Positions 40,998 through 51,475 of a stretch of 55,834 bases of DNA are shown here, piece after piece. The stretch comes from an uncultured Spirochaetota bacterium (GTDB taxonomy: Bacteria; Spirochaetota; Spirochaetia; JAFGXN01). The notes beneath the pieces are model-generated. The model searched no databases and was not told the DNA's origin. It worked only from the letters and a program-made list of their open reading frames with translations. The stretch lies in contig CALXOJ010000012.1 of assembly GCA_944390005.1 (NCBI GenBank), forward strand, positions 1 through 55,834. The letters run 5' to 3'. The first letter of the stretch is position 1. Each line of letters begins with the position of its first letter. A program made the translations under genes and the position numbers.

Positions 40998-42215
40998 ATG
41001 GGTGAGAAAATTACGATGACCGAAAACGGTTTGCGGGTTCCGGCGAATCCGGTGATTCCGTTTATCGAGGGGGACGGTATCGGTCCCGATATTTGGAAGG
41101 CGGCGCAGCGGGTTTTTGATGCGGCGGTAGAGAAAGCGTACGGCGGCGAACGGAAAGTCGAATGGTTGGAGGTGCTGGCGGGGGAAAAGGCATTCAATCT
41201 GACGGGTGAGTGGCTGCCGAAAGAGACGGAAAAGACAATCGCCGAGTATTTGGTCGGTATCAAAGGACCGTTGACGACGCCGGTCGGAGGCGGCATCCGT
41301 TCGCTGAATGTGGCGCTGCGGCAGTTATTGGATTTGTATGTATGTCTTCGTCCGGTGCGTTACTACGCCGGTATTGATACGCCGGTGAAACATCCCGAGG
41401 CAGTGGATATGGTGATTTTCCGTGAAAATACGGAAGATGTGTACGCCGGCTTTGAAACAAAAATGGACGAAGTGAAGACGGCGGAGTTGATTGCAGCGCT
41501 GGAGAGTATTTTCGGATGGAAAGTGAAAGCCGATTCGGGCATCGGGATCAAACCGATCAGCCGTTCGGGAACGGAGCGGTTGGTCAAAGCGGCAATCGAT
41601 TACGCTATAGCTCACAACCGCAAAAGCGTAACATTGGTTCACAAAGGCAATATTATGAAATTCACCGAAGGAGCGTTCCGCGACATCGGTTATGAAACAG
41701 CAGAGAAGTTTTACGGTGCTCGCCCGTTAGACGGCGGTCCGTGGCGGGTAATGAAGAATCCAAAGACCGGCGCGGATATTGTCATCAAAGATGTGATTGC
41801 CGACGCTTTTCTGCAGCAAATTCTGACGCGGCCGGCCGAGTACGATGTGATAGCGACAATGAATTTAAACGGCGATTATATTTCGGATGCGTTGGCGGCT
41901 CAGGTTGGCGGAATCGGAATCGCGCCGGGGGCCAATATCAATTACATAACCGGCACCGCGGTGTTTGAAGCCACTCACGGAACGGCGCCGAAATACGCGG
42001 GGCAGGACAAGGTCAACCCGTGTTCGTTGATTCTTTCCGGAAAAATGATGTTCGATTACCTCGGCTGGACTGAAGCGGGAGCGTTGATCGACAAAGGCAT
42101 TGAATCGGCGATTGCCGGCAAACGGGTCACTTACGATTTTGCCCGTATGATGGACGGTGCGGCAACGGTTTCTACATCGGAATTTGCTTCCTGCATCATC
42201 AAGGGAATGGAATGA
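40998..42215 (+). CDS. icd: isocitrate dehydrogenase, NADP type
   Basis: A 405-residue decarboxylating dehydrogenase. [12 protein letters not shown] opens the fold, [13 protein letters not shown] carries the substrate-binding Ser, [13 protein letters not shown] and [17 protein letters not shown] hold metal and substrate contacts, and [16 protein letters not shown] the cofactor loop. It gives 2-oxoglutarate for glutamate synthesis. GCGGAGG precedes the ATG. It overlaps the next gene by four bases. Confidence 0.95.
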   Translation: MGEKITMTENGLRVPANPVIPFIEGDGIGPDIWKAAQRVFDAAVEKAYGGERKVEWLEVLAGEKAFNLTGEWLPKETEKTIAEYLVGIKGPLTTPVGGGIRSLNVALRQLLDLYVCLRPVRYYAGIDTPVKHPEAVDMVIFRENTEDVYAGFETKMDEVKTAELIAALESIFGWKVKADSGIGIKPISRSGTERLVKAAIDYAIAHNRKSVTLVHKGNIMKFTEGAFRDIGYETAEKFYGARPLDGGPWRVMKNPKTGADIVIKDVIADAFLQQILTRPAEYDVIATMNLNGDYISDALAAQVGGIGIAPGANINYITGTAVFEATHGTAPKYAGQDKVNPCSLILSGKMMFDYLGWTEAGALIDKGIESAIAGKRVTYDFARMMDGAATVSTSEFASCIIKGME

Positions 42216-42838
42216 GACGGCTGCTGCAGGCGTTCTTTTTGACGGCGGCGGTTTTGACCGTCGCCGCCCAAACCGCGCGCACGCCTCAAAACGAGACTCT
42301 GCAAGCCGAAACGGCGGCTGACGGCGTAAAGGCGGAAAAAACCGCCGGTTCATCGTTAAAAGGCGAAGCGGCTGCAGAGAAGGCAGCAGAAGACGACGGC
42401 GGAACGGCGGCCGATTCTCAAAAGTCGGCGGCGGATTTGACGGAAAACGTTTCCGCCGAGCAGCTGCTTCCGTTGCTTGGCAGCGATCCGCAGACGGCGT
42501 TCGAGGCATTCGGCGCGCCGGTTTCGCTCAATATTTTGCGCGGAAGCGATCCGTCGTTGGATGATGTTGTTTCGATTCACGAATCCGGCATTTATCTGTT
42601 TTGGTTTCGCGATCGGGTGTGGCAAATCGGGTTCGGTTCGTATTTTGGCGGGATGTTTGAAGGCGTTAAAATCGGAATGACGGAAGCGGAAGTGTTTGAA
42701 AAACTTGGCGAGCCGCAGCTTCGGGAAAAAACGACGGCGATTTACGAAATTTTTTACCGGGAGTTTCCCGTGTCGATGCGCTTTGTTTTCAAAGGCGCAA
42801 AAATAGCCGAAATGTATCTTTATCGTTCCGATTTGTGA
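42212..42838 (+). CDS. exported protein with BamE/SmpA-like C-terminal motif
   Basis: A 208-residue protein with a signal peptide (~1-20), then a long Ala/Glu/Lys-rich linker (~21-75) and a compact C-terminal domain. [19 protein letters not shown] is the motif seen in BamE/SmpA-type proteins, where it starts the second helix; the rest is too divergent to place. It is coupled to icd by an ATGA overlap and followed 19 bases later by aroDE, with no evident functional link to either. Confidence 0.65.
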   Translation: MRRLLQAFFLTAAVLTVAAQTARTPQNETLQAETAADGVKAEKTAGSSLKGEAAAEKAAEDDGGTAADSQKSAADLTENVSAEQLLPLLGSDPQTAFEAFGAPVSLNILRGSDPSLDDVVSIHESGIYLFWFRDRVWQIGFGSYFGGMFEGVKIGMTEAEVFEKLGEPQLREKTTAIYEIFYREFPVSMRFVFKGAKIAEMYLYRSDL

Positions 42839-42857
42839 TTTTTTCGGGGGAAAACCG

Positions 42858-44297
42858 ATGATTTTTCTGACTTTGACGGGAAAGACAATGGAAGAAAACC
42901 GTCGTTTATGGGCAGAGAACCAAGCTTTTGCCGACGGTATCGAACTGCGCGCCGATTTTCTGCTTCGCGAAGAGCGGGCGAAGGTTTGCGTTTTTCCGAA
43001 AGAGGTCGGTGTTCCGGTGATTTTGACCTGCCGCAAGATCGAAGATGGCGGCTGTTGGGCTGACGATGAGGCGGTGCGTACCGAATTTTTCCGTTCTCAG
43101 CGGGAGAGCGGATTTTCGTTTTTCGATTTTGAAGAAAATTTCGATTTTCCCGAAACTGAAAGTTTGACCCACTTCGGAATTCGGGTGATTCGTTCTCGTC
43201 ACGATTTTTGCGGCTTTCCGGCAGATTTTTCGCAATTTCTTCACCGAGTCAATGCAGCGGGGGAAATCCCAAAAGCGGCGGTGACAGTTTCGTCGGCGTT
43301 CGAACTTTCCCGATTTTTTGAGGAGAGTCGGGCGGCGGCTTTTCCGAAAATTGTGTTAGCCATGGGAGAGTTCGGTTTTGCTTCGCGCATTTTGACGGAA
43401 GTTTCAGGGTCGATGCTGACGTTCTGTTCGGTCGGAGGCGTTCTTTCGTCGTTGGGGCAAATTTCTCCGAAAGAAGCGGTTGAAGTTTATCGCTGTCGGG
43501 ATTTGAATCGAGAAACAGCGATTTTCGGCGTGACGGGAAATCCGTTATCACAGAGCCGTTCTCCTCAAATTCATAACGAATATCTGGCTCAACACGGTTT
43601 GAATGCAGTGTTTTTACCGTTTTCCGCCGTTGATTTTAATGATTTTTTAGCGTTAGCGAAAACACTGTCGGTTCGGGCGGCGGCGGTGACGGTGCCGTTT
43701 AAAGAGGCGGCTGCCTCTTGTGCCGATGAGGCTTCATTCGATGTGAAGAGTTGCGGCGCATCGAATTCGTTGATTTTTCACAGAGGACGAATCGAAGCGT
43801 ATAATACCGATATCGGCGGGTTTTTAAAGCCGCTGACGGAAGTCATTCCGTCTTTAAAAGGAAAAAAATGTCTGGTTTTTGGTGCCGGGGGAGCGGCGGC
43901 GGCGTGCGTCTGTGCGTTAGCGGATCGAGGAGCTGATGTAACGGTGCTCAATCGAACGGTTGAAAAGGCGCAGCGGCTGGCAACGCGGTTTGGATGCGCA
44001 TTCGGCAGTTTAGAAGATGCCGCTGCGATAAAGAACGCCGCGATTCTGGTGCAGGCGTCGGCGGCGGGAATGACCGGTTTTGAAGCGACGGATCCGGCAG
44101 CTGCTTATGTTTACAGCGGGAATGAAATCGCTTACGATATTGTTTACAAACCGCGGGAAACGCCGTTTTTGAAAAGAGCCGCCGCTGCCGGCTGCCGCTG
44201 TCTTTACGGTCTTGAAATGCTGGAGGCGCAGGCGCGGCTTCAATTCGATTTGTTTTATTCGCCGGAATGCGGGCTTTGGGACGAACGTGATATTTGA
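42858..44297 (+). CDS. aroDE: bifunctional 3-dehydroquinate dehydratase / shikimate dehydrogenase
   Basis: A 479-residue AroD-AroE fusion. Residues 1-215 are type I dehydroquinase: ELRADF, the catalytic His in VIRSRHDF and the Schiff-base Lys probably in PKIVLAMG. Residues 220-479 are shikimate dehydrogenase: SRSPQIHNEY, the catalytic Lys in VTVPFKEA, NTDIGGF, the NADP loop GAGGAAAA and LNRT. It performs steps three and four of the shikimate pathway. The same fusion is known from plants, Chlamydia and some spirochaetes. GGGGG precedes the ATG. Confidence 0.95.
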   Translation: MIFLTLTGKTMEENRRLWAENQAFADGIELRADFLLREERAKVCVFPKEVGVPVILTCRKIEDGGCWADDEAVRTEFFRSQRESGFSFFDFEENFDFPETESLTHFGIRVIRSRHDFCGFPADFSQFLHRVNAAGEIPKAAVTVSSAFELSRFFEESRAAAFPKIVLAMGEFGFASRILTEVSGSMLTFCSVGGVLSSLGQISPKEAVEVYRCRDLNRETAIFGVTGNPLSQSRSPQIHNEYLAQHGLNAVFLPFSAVDFNDFLALAKTLSVRAAAVTVPFKEAAASCADEASFDVKSCGASNSLIFHRGRIEAYNTDIGGFLKPLTEVIPSLKGKKCLVFGAGGAAAACVCALADRGADVTVLNRTVEKAQRLATRFGCAFGSLEDAAAIKNAAILVQASAAGMTGFEATDPAAAYVYSGNEIAYDIVYKPRETPFLKRAAAAGCRCLYGLEMLEAQARLQFDLFYSPECGLWDERDI

Positions 44298-44334
44298 TGC
44301 TGCAGCTCTTTGCCGTAATTGACCGGCAGTACCG

Positions 44335-45297
44335 TCAGTTAACGCGGTTTTGAGGTTGCCCGCTTAAAAACGCTTTAACATTGGCGACGGCGATGTCCAT
44401 CAGCCGCTGCCGCGCTTCGGTTGACTGCCATGCAATGTGAGGCGTTATCAGTGTGTTCGGTGCGCTTAAAAGCGGATTATCGGGCGTCGGAGGCTCGCTC
44501 GAGAGTACGTCGGCCGCATATCCGCTCAGCCGACCGTCGCGCAGCGCTTCGGCGACGGCCGTTTCGTCAATCAAACCGCCGCGCCCCGTGTTAATCAGCT
44601 TGGCTCCCGGTTTCATTTTACCGATAAAATCGCGGTTCACCATGCGGGCAGTCGCTTCGGTTTGCGGAACGTTGAGGCTGACAAAATCGGCGCAGGCCAG
44701 CAGATTCTCCAAAGGCAGTTGCCGCGCATTTTTTAAAAGCGGCGAATCGGGCATTTTCGGCGATCGGTTAGTGTAAACAATTTCCATTCCGAAGGCGGCG
44801 CCGATTTCCGCCGTTTTTCTTCCGATATTTCCGAATCCGATAATCCCCAGCGTTTTTCCTTTCAATTCCGTAATCGGAGCCACGCGGTAGCAAAAGTGCT
44901 CGCACCGGCACCAGCCGCCGGCTTTGACGTCGGCATCGTGGGCGGCGGTTTGCATCGCCATCTCCAAAATGAAGGCAAAAACCAGCTGAGCAACGCTGTC
45001 GGTGCTGTATGCCGGAATGTTGCAGACCGGAATGCCCCGTTCGCGGGCTGCGTCAATGTCAACCGTGTTGTAACCGGTCGCCAAAACACCGATGTAACGC
45101 AGCTTCGGCAGAGTTTCGATGATTTCCCGCGTCAAAACGGTTTTGTTGGTCAGAACGATTTCCGCCTCTTTGGCTCGTTCAAAAATCGAATCGGCGGCAG
45201 TTTTGTCATAAACGGTGAGAGTTCCTAACGATTTCAAATCTTTCCACGATAAATCACCCGGATTGAGCGTGTAGCCATCCAAAACGACAATATCCAT
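44335..45297 (-). CDS. D-2-hydroxyacid dehydrogenase (glycerate/hydroxypyruvate reductase type)
   Basis: A 320-residue NAD(P)-dependent dehydrogenase. LGIIGFGNIGRKTAEIG is the nucleotide loop, INTGRGGLID the catalytic Arg, SSEPPTPDNPL the Glu region and ITPHIAW the His. The closest named activity by pattern is glycerate dehydrogenase, but related enzymes act on other 2-oxoacids. It lies 14 bases downstream of ilvH and probably belongs to the ilvBH transcript, where reduction of a branched 2-oxoacid is conceivable. Confidence 0.85.
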   Translation of the reverse strand: MDIVVLDGYTLNPGDLSWKDLKSLGTLTVYDKTAADSIFERAKEAEIVLTNKTVLTREIIETLPKLRYIGVLATGYNTVDIDAARERGIPVCNIPAYSTDSVAQLVFAFILEMAMQTAAHDADVKAGGWCRCEHFCYRVAPITELKGKTLGIIGFGNIGRKTAEIGAAFGMEIVYTNRSPKMPDSPLLKNARQLPLENLLACADFVSLNVPQTEATARMVNRDFIGKMKPGAKLINTGRGGLIDETAVAEALRDGRLSGYAADVLSSEPPTPDNPLLSAPNTLITPHIAWQSTEARQRLMDIAVANVKAFLSGQPQNRVN

Positions 45298-45311
45298 CTT
45301 TCTTCCTTGTT

Positions 45312-45803
45312 TTATGTACGCTTGCTGCCGCGCGCCATGATAATTTTCCCCGAACGGATGACTTCAATCAATCCGAACGGTGCCAAAATCTGTTTGATGC
45401 CGTCAATTTTTTCACCTGAAGAGTCGACCGAAAAGATAACCGCTTCGTCGCAGATGTCGATCGGTTTGACGCCGAAAGCGTGCAGCAGTTGCAAAAGTTC
45501 GGAACGGTTTTCTTCGTTGATTTTGACTTTGAAAAGCGCCAGTTCTTTTTTGATGACCGGCAAATCGGTTAAATCTTTCGCTTGAATGACGTCGACAAGG
45601 CGGTTAAGCTGTTTGAGCATCAAATCGAGGGTTGCGGGATCTCCGGTTGCAGTAATCGTCATGCGTGAAAAAGCGGGGTCGTTCGACTGCGAAACGACAA
45701 GACTGTCAATGTTGTATCCGCGTCTGGCAAATACCAACGCGATGCGGATTAAGACACCGGGTTTATTGTTGACGTATAAACTGATGTTGTGTTGTTTTTT
45801 CAT
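45312..45803 (-). CDS. ilvH: acetolactate synthase regulatory subunit
   Basis: A 163-residue protein with an N-terminal ACT domain ([20 protein letters not shown], then [11 protein letters not shown]) and the IlvH/IlvN C-terminal domain. It activates IlvB and confers valine feedback inhibition. The ATG overlaps the ilvB stop by four bases. Confidence 0.95.
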   Translation of the reverse strand: MKKQHNISLYVNNKPGVLIRIALVFARRGYNIDSLVVSQSNDPAFSRMTITATGDPATLDLMLKQLNRLVDVIQAKDLTDLPVIKKELALFKVKINEENRSELLQLLHAFGVKPIDICDEAVIFSVDSSGEKIDGIKQILAPFGLIEVIRSGKIIMARGSKRT

Positions 45804-47509
45804 TTTGCTTTTTCCCCCGTCGAATCGAGAATCATCTCTTCCAACGGTTTACCAGCCGGCACCATCGGAAAAACGTTATCGTCTTTGGCGATTTCGGCAT
45901 CAATCAAACACGGACCGGATTTCCACGCCAGCGCTTCTTTTAAGACGCGGCGAACATCGGCACTCCGTTTGATTCGAAACGCTTTGATTCCGTAGCTTTG
46001 AGCCAGTTTGACAAAATCGGGATTTCCTTCCAGCCAAACTCCGGAGAGGCGATTTTCATAAAACAAATCTTGCCACTGTCTCACCATGCCGAGGTAATTG
46101 TTGTTTAAGAGAAGGATCTTTATTGGCAGTTTATTGACTGCTGCCGTTGCCAATTCGGAAAGTGTCATTTGAAAACCTCCGTCGCCGACGACAGCTACAA
46201 CGGTTTTGTCGGGGCGGGCGATTTGCGCACCGACGGCCGACGGCAGTCCAAAACCCATTGTGCCGGCGCCGCCGGAGGAAATCCATTGAAACCGTTCGGA
46301 GATTTTGTAGTATTGAGCTGCCCACATTTGATTTTGTCCGACGTCGGTTGTCACTACGGCTTGCCCCTTGGTTTGGAGGTATATTTCATCGATTAAATGC
46401 TGGGCCCTCAGTTTTCCCGATTTTTTGTAGCGCAAAGGGAAATTTTTTTTCAAAAAGCGGATTCGGTTGCCCCACGCTTCGTTTTTCTTCGGTTCAAGGT
46501 GAACAAAAATCGATGAGAGAGCTTCCTGAGCATCGGCGCAAATACCGATATCGACGGGAATGATTTTGTTGATTTCGCTCAAATCGATATCAATGTGGAT
46601 TTTTCGAGCATTTTTACAGAAAGACGACGGATCTCCGGCAATACGGTCGTCCCAACGCGAACCGACAGAAATCACCAAATCAGCTTCCGACAGCGCCTTG
46701 TTGGCATAAGCCGTTCCGTGCATTCCCGCCATGCCGAGGCTGAGCGGATGGGTTTCGGGGAAAGCTCCCTTTCCCAAAAGCGTCGAAGCGACGGGAATGT
46801 TCTGCTTTTCGGCGATTTCCTGTAAAATTTTTCCTGCGCCGGCAATCACCGCACCGTGACCTGCTATGAACACCGGTTTGGAAGCCGCCGAAATCATTTC
46901 GGCGGCCCGTTTGCACAATTCACCGTCAACCGGTTCAGCTGTTTTATATCCGATCAAGCGGAACGGTTCGGCGTTCAGTCGAAATTCTTCGTCAGTCAGC
47001 ACGGCGGAAGAGACGTCTTTCGGAATATCGATCAGAACCGGTCCCGGCCGCCCGGATTTCGCAATATACAGCGCTTCCCTTGTAACGCGGGGGATGTCTT
47101 TTGGGTCGGTAATCAGATACGAGTGTTTGACAATCGGATAGCTGATTCCGAGCATATCGGCTTCCTGAAACGAATCGAGACCGAGCGATTTTTTCGGCGC
47201 CTGCCCCGTAATAACAACCATCGGAACGGAATCCATGTGCGCCGTCATGATGCCTGTCACGGTGTTGGTGGCGCCCGGACCCGAAGTAACCAGCGCGACT
47301 CCCGGTTTCCCTGTCGCACGGGCGTAACCGTCGGCCATATGAGTTGCTCCCTGTTCGTGGCGTGTCAAAACAAATCGAATAGGAGAGGTCGGTAAAACAT
47401 CAAAAATCGGGATAATCGAACCGCCGGGGTAACCGAAAATGCATTCGACTCCTTCGTTATGCAGAACTTCAACGAGAAGATGCGCTCCTGTTTTCTTTTC
47501 GGAATTCAT
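45800..47509 (-). CDS. ilvB: acetolactate synthase catalytic subunit
   Basis: A 569-residue ThDP enzyme. The glutamate and ThDP region is [13 protein letters not shown] and [17 protein letters not shown], and the ThDP-magnesium motif is [15 protein letters not shown] with [12 protein letters not shown]. It condenses pyruvate (or 2-oxobutyrate with pyruvate) in valine, leucine and isoleucine synthesis. ATG 47509 is chosen because AAGGAGTT lies in front; the frame extends seven codons upstream without another ribosome site. Confidence 0.95.
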   Translation of the reverse strand: MNSEKKTGAHLLVEVLHNEGVECIFGYPGGSIIPIFDVLPTSPIRFVLTRHEQGATHMADGYARATGKPGVALVTSGPGATNTVTGIMTAHMDSVPMVVITGQAPKKSLGLDSFQEADMLGISYPIVKHSYLITDPKDIPRVTREALYIAKSGRPGPVLIDIPKDVSSAVLTDEEFRLNAEPFRLIGYKTAEPVDGELCKRAAEMISAASKPVFIAGHGAVIAGAGKILQEIAEKQNIPVASTLLGKGAFPETHPLSLGMAGMHGTAYANKALSEADLVISVGSRWDDRIAGDPSSFCKNARKIHIDIDLSEINKIIPVDIGICADAQEALSSIFVHLEPKKNEAWGNRIRFLKKNFPLRYKKSGKLRAQHLIDEIYLQTKGQAVVTTDVGQNQMWAAQYYKISERFQWISSGGAGTMGFGLPSAVGAQIARPDKTVVAVVGDGGFQMTLSELATAAVNKLPIKILLLNNNYLGMVRQWQDLFYENRLSGVWLEGNPDFVKLAQSYGIKAFRIKRSADVRRVLKEALAWKSGPCLIDAEIAKDDNVFPMVPAGKPLEEMILDSTGEKAK

Positions 47510-47528
47510 TTTTAACTCCTTTTTTATC

Positions 47529-47557
47529 AAAGTATCTTAACAAAAGAATAATGTCAA
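47529..47557 (-). promoter_or_regulatory. promoter of ilvB-ilvH
   Basis: On the minus strand perfect TTGACA (47557-47552), 17 bases, TACTTT (47534-47529). The surrounding 47510-47761 gap is very AT-rich and shows no leader-peptide attenuator. Confidence 0.65.
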
Positions 47558-47746
47558 CGATTTTAAACGAAAATTTGTTTAAATGAGCTGTGTTTTTAAA
47601 TATTTTCTAAATTTTAAACGAGAAATACGAGTTATTTTATTGTATTTATTTTTTAATTACTGTTTTTATCAAAAATAAGTTAAATTTCAAAATCGCTTAA
47701 AATAACTTTGAAACAAATTCGCTTTTCTTTTTTGGAAAATTTGCCG

Positions 47747-47752
47747 TAAAAT
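47747..47752 (+). promoter_or_regulatory. -10 box of the rlmE gene
   Basis: TAAAAT lies nine bases before the ATG at 47762, so the leader would be about two or three bases. The -35 is poor (TTTCTT at 17 bases). Confidence 0.45.
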
Positions 47753-47761
47753 AAAGAAGAG

Positions 47762-48355
47762 ATGAAAAACGACAGAAGTCACGCCGATTTTTATACATTG
47801 AAAGCCCGGAAAGACGGGTACCCCGCGAGGAGTGTTTATAAACTGAAAGAAATTGACGAAAAATTTCGAATTCTGGCTAAAGGACAGACGGTGGCTGACA
47901 TCGGAGCGGCGCCGGGAAGCTGGAGTTTGTATGCGTGTCAAAAAACGGGACCGAGCGGCCGCGTGGTTGGGATTGATTTGAAAGAGTTTCAGATCAATCC
48001 GTCCGGCGCTGTGTTTGTCGGATTTTTCGGAGATGCGTTTGATCCGAAGAATACGGAAAAAATTGCGGCGGCAGGTCCTTACGATACGGTTTTAAGCGAT
48101 GCGGCTCCTGCAACAACCGGCAACCGCACCGTTGACGCGGGAGCGTCGTTTGAAATTGTCGAACAGGTGGTGACATTGGCCGAGACAATTTTGAAAAAAG
48201 GCGGTAATTTGGTAGTGAAGGTGTTTCAAGGCGGCGATGAAAAAGAAATTTTCGACCGTATGAAAGAGATGTTTGAAATTGTGAAGAGTTTTAAACCCGA
48301 AGCGTGCCGAAAAATTTCGTTTGAAACGTATTTTATCGGAAAGGGGAAAAAATGA
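47762..48355 (+). CDS. rlmE: 23S rRNA (uridine-2'-O) methyltransferase RlmE/FtsJ family
   Basis: A 197-residue SAM-dependent 2'-O-methyltransferase. YPARSVYKLKEIDEKF carries the first catalytic Lys, ADIGAAPGSWS is the SAM loop, SDAAPATTG the catalytic Asp and VVKVFQGGD the second Lys. It should methylate U2552-equivalent of 23S rRNA. Its stop overlaps the next gene's ATG by four bases. Confidence 0.95.
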   Translation: MKNDRSHADFYTLKARKDGYPARSVYKLKEIDEKFRILAKGQTVADIGAAPGSWSLYACQKTGPSGRVVGIDLKEFQINPSGAVFVGFFGDAFDPKNTEKIAAAGPYDTVLSDAAPATTGNRTVDAGASFEIVEQVVTLAETILKKGGNLVVKVFQGGDEKEIFDRMKEMFEIVKSFKPEACRKISFETYFIGKGKK

Positions 48356-48981
48356 AGCGAATTGCAGCGTTTTTAGTCTTGGTGATGTTGTTTCCGTCTT
48401 GTGTAACGGCTCAAGAGGTGATGAATCGAGATAAAATCGACCTCATTGTGAAGGCAGCCTACGCTCTCAACGGAAAAAGCGAAGTTGTTGTCGGCGGACA
48501 AAAATTTAACAGCGACTGTTCCGGTTTGATTTACGGATTGTATTCGGCTGCCGGCATCGATTTACAGTCGGCGGTTGCCCGCTATAAAGGCGACGGCGTC
48601 AAACGCATTTACCAGCTGATGGACGAGAACGGTTTGCTTTATTATGCGTGGGTTCCCGTTCCCGGCGATTTGATTTTTTGGGACAATACTTATGACAAAA
48701 ACGGAGACGGACGCGAAAACGATTATCTGACCCACATCGGCGTTGTTGTCTCAGTCGAAGACGACGGTCAAATTTCTTACATTCATTACCATACCGGACA
48801 GGGAATCATGATCGAACAGATGAATATGTTTCAACCCCATGTTTATGCCGATGTTGTTGATGGAAAAACCGTTGTCCGTAATTCGTATATGCGCGCAAGC
48901 GACGCTCCCGACAGCCGCTTTCAACTGGCGGGAGAGTTGTGCCGCAATTTTGCGATGGGATATGCGTTACCGCTTCGCTAA
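48352..48981 (+). CDS. NlpC/P60-like lipoprotein, probable peptidoglycan hydrolase
   Basis: A 209-residue protein with a signal ending LFPSC (~13-17). The papain-like core shows FNSDCSGLIYGLYSAAG (probable catalytic Cys), PGDLIFWDN and LTHIGVVV (probable His), followed by YIHYHTGQG. This fits cell-wall peptidases of the NlpC/P60 or related amidase group. It overlaps rlmE by four bases and the ankyrin gene on the other strand by 15. Confidence 0.75.
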   Translation: MKRIAAFLVLVMLFPSCVTAQEVMNRDKIDLIVKAAYALNGKSEVVVGGQKFNSDCSGLIYGLYSAAGIDLQSAVARYKGDGVKRIYQLMDENGLLYYAWVPVPGDLIFWDNTYDKNGDGRENDYLTHIGVVVSVEDDGQISYIHYHTGQGIMIEQMNMFQPHVYADVVDGKTVVRNSYMRASDAPDSRFQLAGELCRNFAMGYALPLR

Positions 48982-49770
48982 ACCGCTTTTTCCGTAATCG
49001 AAAAAAGAAAGACCGTCTTTCGAAACGGTTTTCATATCGGCGCCTGCGGCAATCAGCAGCCGGACAGCGTTTTCATGACCTTCGGCGGCGGCAATCATCA
49101 ACGGCGTCATTCCGTCGGCGTTGACGGCATTAATATCGGCTTTATATTGAATCAGCACTTTTACCGTTTGAGCGGAACCGTTGGCGGCTGCCAAATGAAG
49201 CGCCGTAAAGCCGGCGGTATCCTTCACCGCGATGTCCGCTCCGCGGCTCAACAGCGTGCGGACGTAAACCGATTTTCCCCAGTAAGCGGCATACATCAAC
49301 GGAGTGGCACCCTCTTTTGAAGTCTGATTGATGAGTTCAGGATGTTCGGCTATTGCGGAAAGAAATTCAGCCGTATCGTTATTTTTGATTATGTTAATCA
49401 AGTCTGAAAAACTTTTGGACGGACGGGTAAAATCTTCACCGCTCTTCAACCGATCGGCGATTTCGGAGAGGTTCCGCATTTGCGCCGTTTGGACGGGGGA
49501 AAGCATTCCCGGAGCATGAAAATCGGGATCGGCTCCGTTTTCGAGCAGCAGCATCACCATTTCGGTATTTTCACGCAAAATAGCACAAATTAAAGGCGTT
49601 CGGCCGTCTTCGGCGAGAAAATTGACGTCGGCGCCGTCTTCGATCAATATTCGGACAGTCTTGGTATCTCCCGCGGAAACGGCCTCCAGTAGCCGATCCC
49701 CGCTGTCAGACGAAAATCCGGCTGTCGAAAAAAAACACAGTATTAAACAAAACGCAATACGATTGAACAT
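48967..49770 (-). CDS. exported ankyrin-repeat protein
   Basis: A 267-residue protein with a signal peptide (~1-20) and about six ankyrin repeats in two blocks. LLEAVSAGDTKTVRILIEDG and DGRTPLICAILRE open the first. GATPLMYAAYWGK, GFTALHLAAANGS and GMTPLMIAAAEGH are the best repeats of the second. A less regular linker lies between. It likely mediates protein contacts in the periplasm. It converges with the NlpC/P60-like gene. Confidence 0.85.
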   Translation of the reverse strand: MFNRIAFCLILCFFSTAGFSSDSGDRLLEAVSAGDTKTVRILIEDGADVNFLAEDGRTPLICAILRENTEMVMLLLENGADPDFHAPGMLSPVQTAQMRNLSEIADRLKSGEDFTRPSKSFSDLINIIKNNDTAEFLSAIAEHPELINQTSKEGATPLMYAAYWGKSVYVRTLLSRGADIAVKDTAGFTALHLAAANGSAQTVKVLIQYKADINAVNADGMTPLMIAAAEGHENAVRLLIAAGADMKTVSKDGLSFFDYGKSGLAKR

Positions 49771-49830
49771 TCCGTATCCTCCGTTATATATATTTTAACA
49801 GGAAAGCTTTCAGTTTGCAACGAAAAAAAG

Positions 49831-49860
49831 TTGACAAATAAAAGAATTCGTGTTTATAAT
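49831..49860 (+). promoter_or_regulatory. promoter of the outer-membrane protein gene
   Basis: Perfect TTGACA (49831-49836), 18 bases, perfect TATAAT (49855-49860). The ATG at 49873 is 12 bases on, so the leader is about six bases. Confidence 0.85.
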
Positions 49861-49872
49861 TTTTAATAACGG

Positions 49873-51465
49873 ATGATTTTAAAGAGAAGCCTGATTTTTA
49901 GTCTTTTGTTTTTCTGCGCCGGTTTTCTTTTTGCGCAGGAAATTGAATCGGTTGAATCTTCGTCGGAAGAGATAAATGCAGCGAGCGATGGATCCGTCGG
50001 AAACGAAGCGGCCGAAGAAAAATCGAATGACAGAGAAGTGGAAATTTCACGCGACATCGGCGTTTCGTTCAATATCGGTTCGATTGTCACTTACGACAAT
50101 GAGCGGATGCACGATTTTCACAGTCAATGGTTCGGTTGGTACCCGGAATTTCTTATTTTTCTCGGATTGGATTTACCGAGCGGAATTCAAGACATGAATT
50201 TGACGATTTCCGGTTTGAATATCGGAAAATTCGAAAATTCGTTCCGTTTCCGTTGGGGCGGAGGCGTTGAGTTTATTGTTTATAAAGGCGGTCCTGACGG
50301 ACGTGCTATTCAATACAGCGAAGATTATGACAATTACGGCGATTTTTGGACGGAGCAGGAAGAAAAACGAATTGCCGGGTTGGATTATGTCGAAACCGGT
50401 TACGATCGGGCTTTTGCCGATTGGGGGTTTGATTGGATAGGCGGTTATTCGTTCGGTAAAAACGACAGCTCTGATATCTCGATTTTGGTCGGTTATTCGG
50501 GGCGTTGGGGAAAATTCCTGCAAGATTACAAAGACGAGACGATTCAGTATCTCTTTGACACCGATTATCCCGATCGGGACATGTATCTTTTAAACAAACT
50601 GACAGCGTCTTTCAGTTACAGTTTTCGGGAAGAGTTCAACGAACGGTTTTCTCACGGGTTGTTTAACGAAGTCGGCACCGGAGTTTCGTTGGACATTGCG
50701 CCGGCGTTCATGAATCCCTCTATTACGGGAGAATTTCTTCCTTTAAAAAACAGCGACGGCAGTTTTGTTTACGATGCGGACGGCAACAAAGTGTTTTCCG
50801 GTGAGCGGGCTTACACCGCGGATTATTATCGACTGGAATGGGAAGTTTTCGGCCGCCGCAAACTCTTTGACGTGGCGCCCGAACGCAAAAGTGTTTTGTT
50901 TACCGGTCATTTGCGGTGGGGCGCCTCTCTGCGTTATACCGATTATTTGGGCGACGAAGGTTATATTCCGCTGGACGTTCGAATGGAAATTCGGGATGAT
51001 TCGCTGTTCGGCCGTCGAGACGACGTGCTGACAATCCGCGAATACACCCGATCGGTTGCTTTCAATACCACATTGGAGTTGGTTTTAGGTTTGCCTCAAA
51101 TCAAAATCGAAGATTTGAAAACGTGGACCTCGCCGGAGTCCAACGCCGCTTGGGGAAAATTTGAAGATTCATTCGGCCGCACTCTTCGAAAATTCGGAGT
51201 GGAACCGAATGCCGCACGGTGGAACCAAACGAATTTAATCGATCCGACGCTGACGCTGCGTATGGGAACCGCATGGATTAAGCAACTGCAGGAAAGCCCC
51301 GGAAACCGCTACCAAACCTTTTATATTGATCAGCCGAGTTGGCTGGATATTGATTTCGTCATCGACTTAAATGTCCGTGTTTTCGATATTCTGAATCTCG
51401 GACTTGTGTTTGAATTCGAATTGGAACATCCGCGCTTCAACGAATTCTGGTTCCGATTCGGATAA
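49873..51465 (+). CDS. putative outer-membrane beta-barrel protein
   Basis: A 530-residue protein with a signal peptide ending FLFAQ (~1-21), an acidic Ser/Glu linker, then long alternating hydrophobic/aromatic strands (for example NSFRFRWGGGVEFIVY and LLNKLTASFSYSFREEF). The C-terminus ends FNEFWFRFG with the aromatic pattern of barrel proteins. No named family is recognised. Product level should be high, given near-consensus promoter hexamers, although there is only a six-base leader and no ribosome site. The next gene begins ten bases after the stop. Confidence 0.65.
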   Translation: MILKRSLIFSLLFFCAGFLFAQEIESVESSSEEINAASDGSVGNEAAEEKSNDREVEISRDIGVSFNIGSIVTYDNERMHDFHSQWFGWYPEFLIFLGLDLPSGIQDMNLTISGLNIGKFENSFRFRWGGGVEFIVYKGGPDGRAIQYSEDYDNYGDFWTEQEEKRIAGLDYVETGYDRAFADWGFDWIGGYSFGKNDSSDISILVGYSGRWGKFLQDYKDETIQYLFDTDYPDRDMYLLNKLTASFSYSFREEFNERFSHGLFNEVGTGVSLDIAPAFMNPSITGEFLPLKNSDGSFVYDADGNKVFSGERAYTADYYRLEWEVFGRRKLFDVAPERKSVLFTGHLRWGASLRYTDYLGDEGYIPLDVRMEIRDDSLFGRRDDVLTIREYTRSVAFNTTLELVLGLPQIKIEDLKTWTSPESNAAWGKFEDSFGRTLRKFGVEPNAARWNQTNLIDPTLTLRMGTAWIKQLQESPGNRYQTFYIDQPSWLDIDFVIDLNVRVFDILNLGLVFEFELEHPRFNEFWFRFG

Positions 51466-51475
51466 AGGAGGCGTT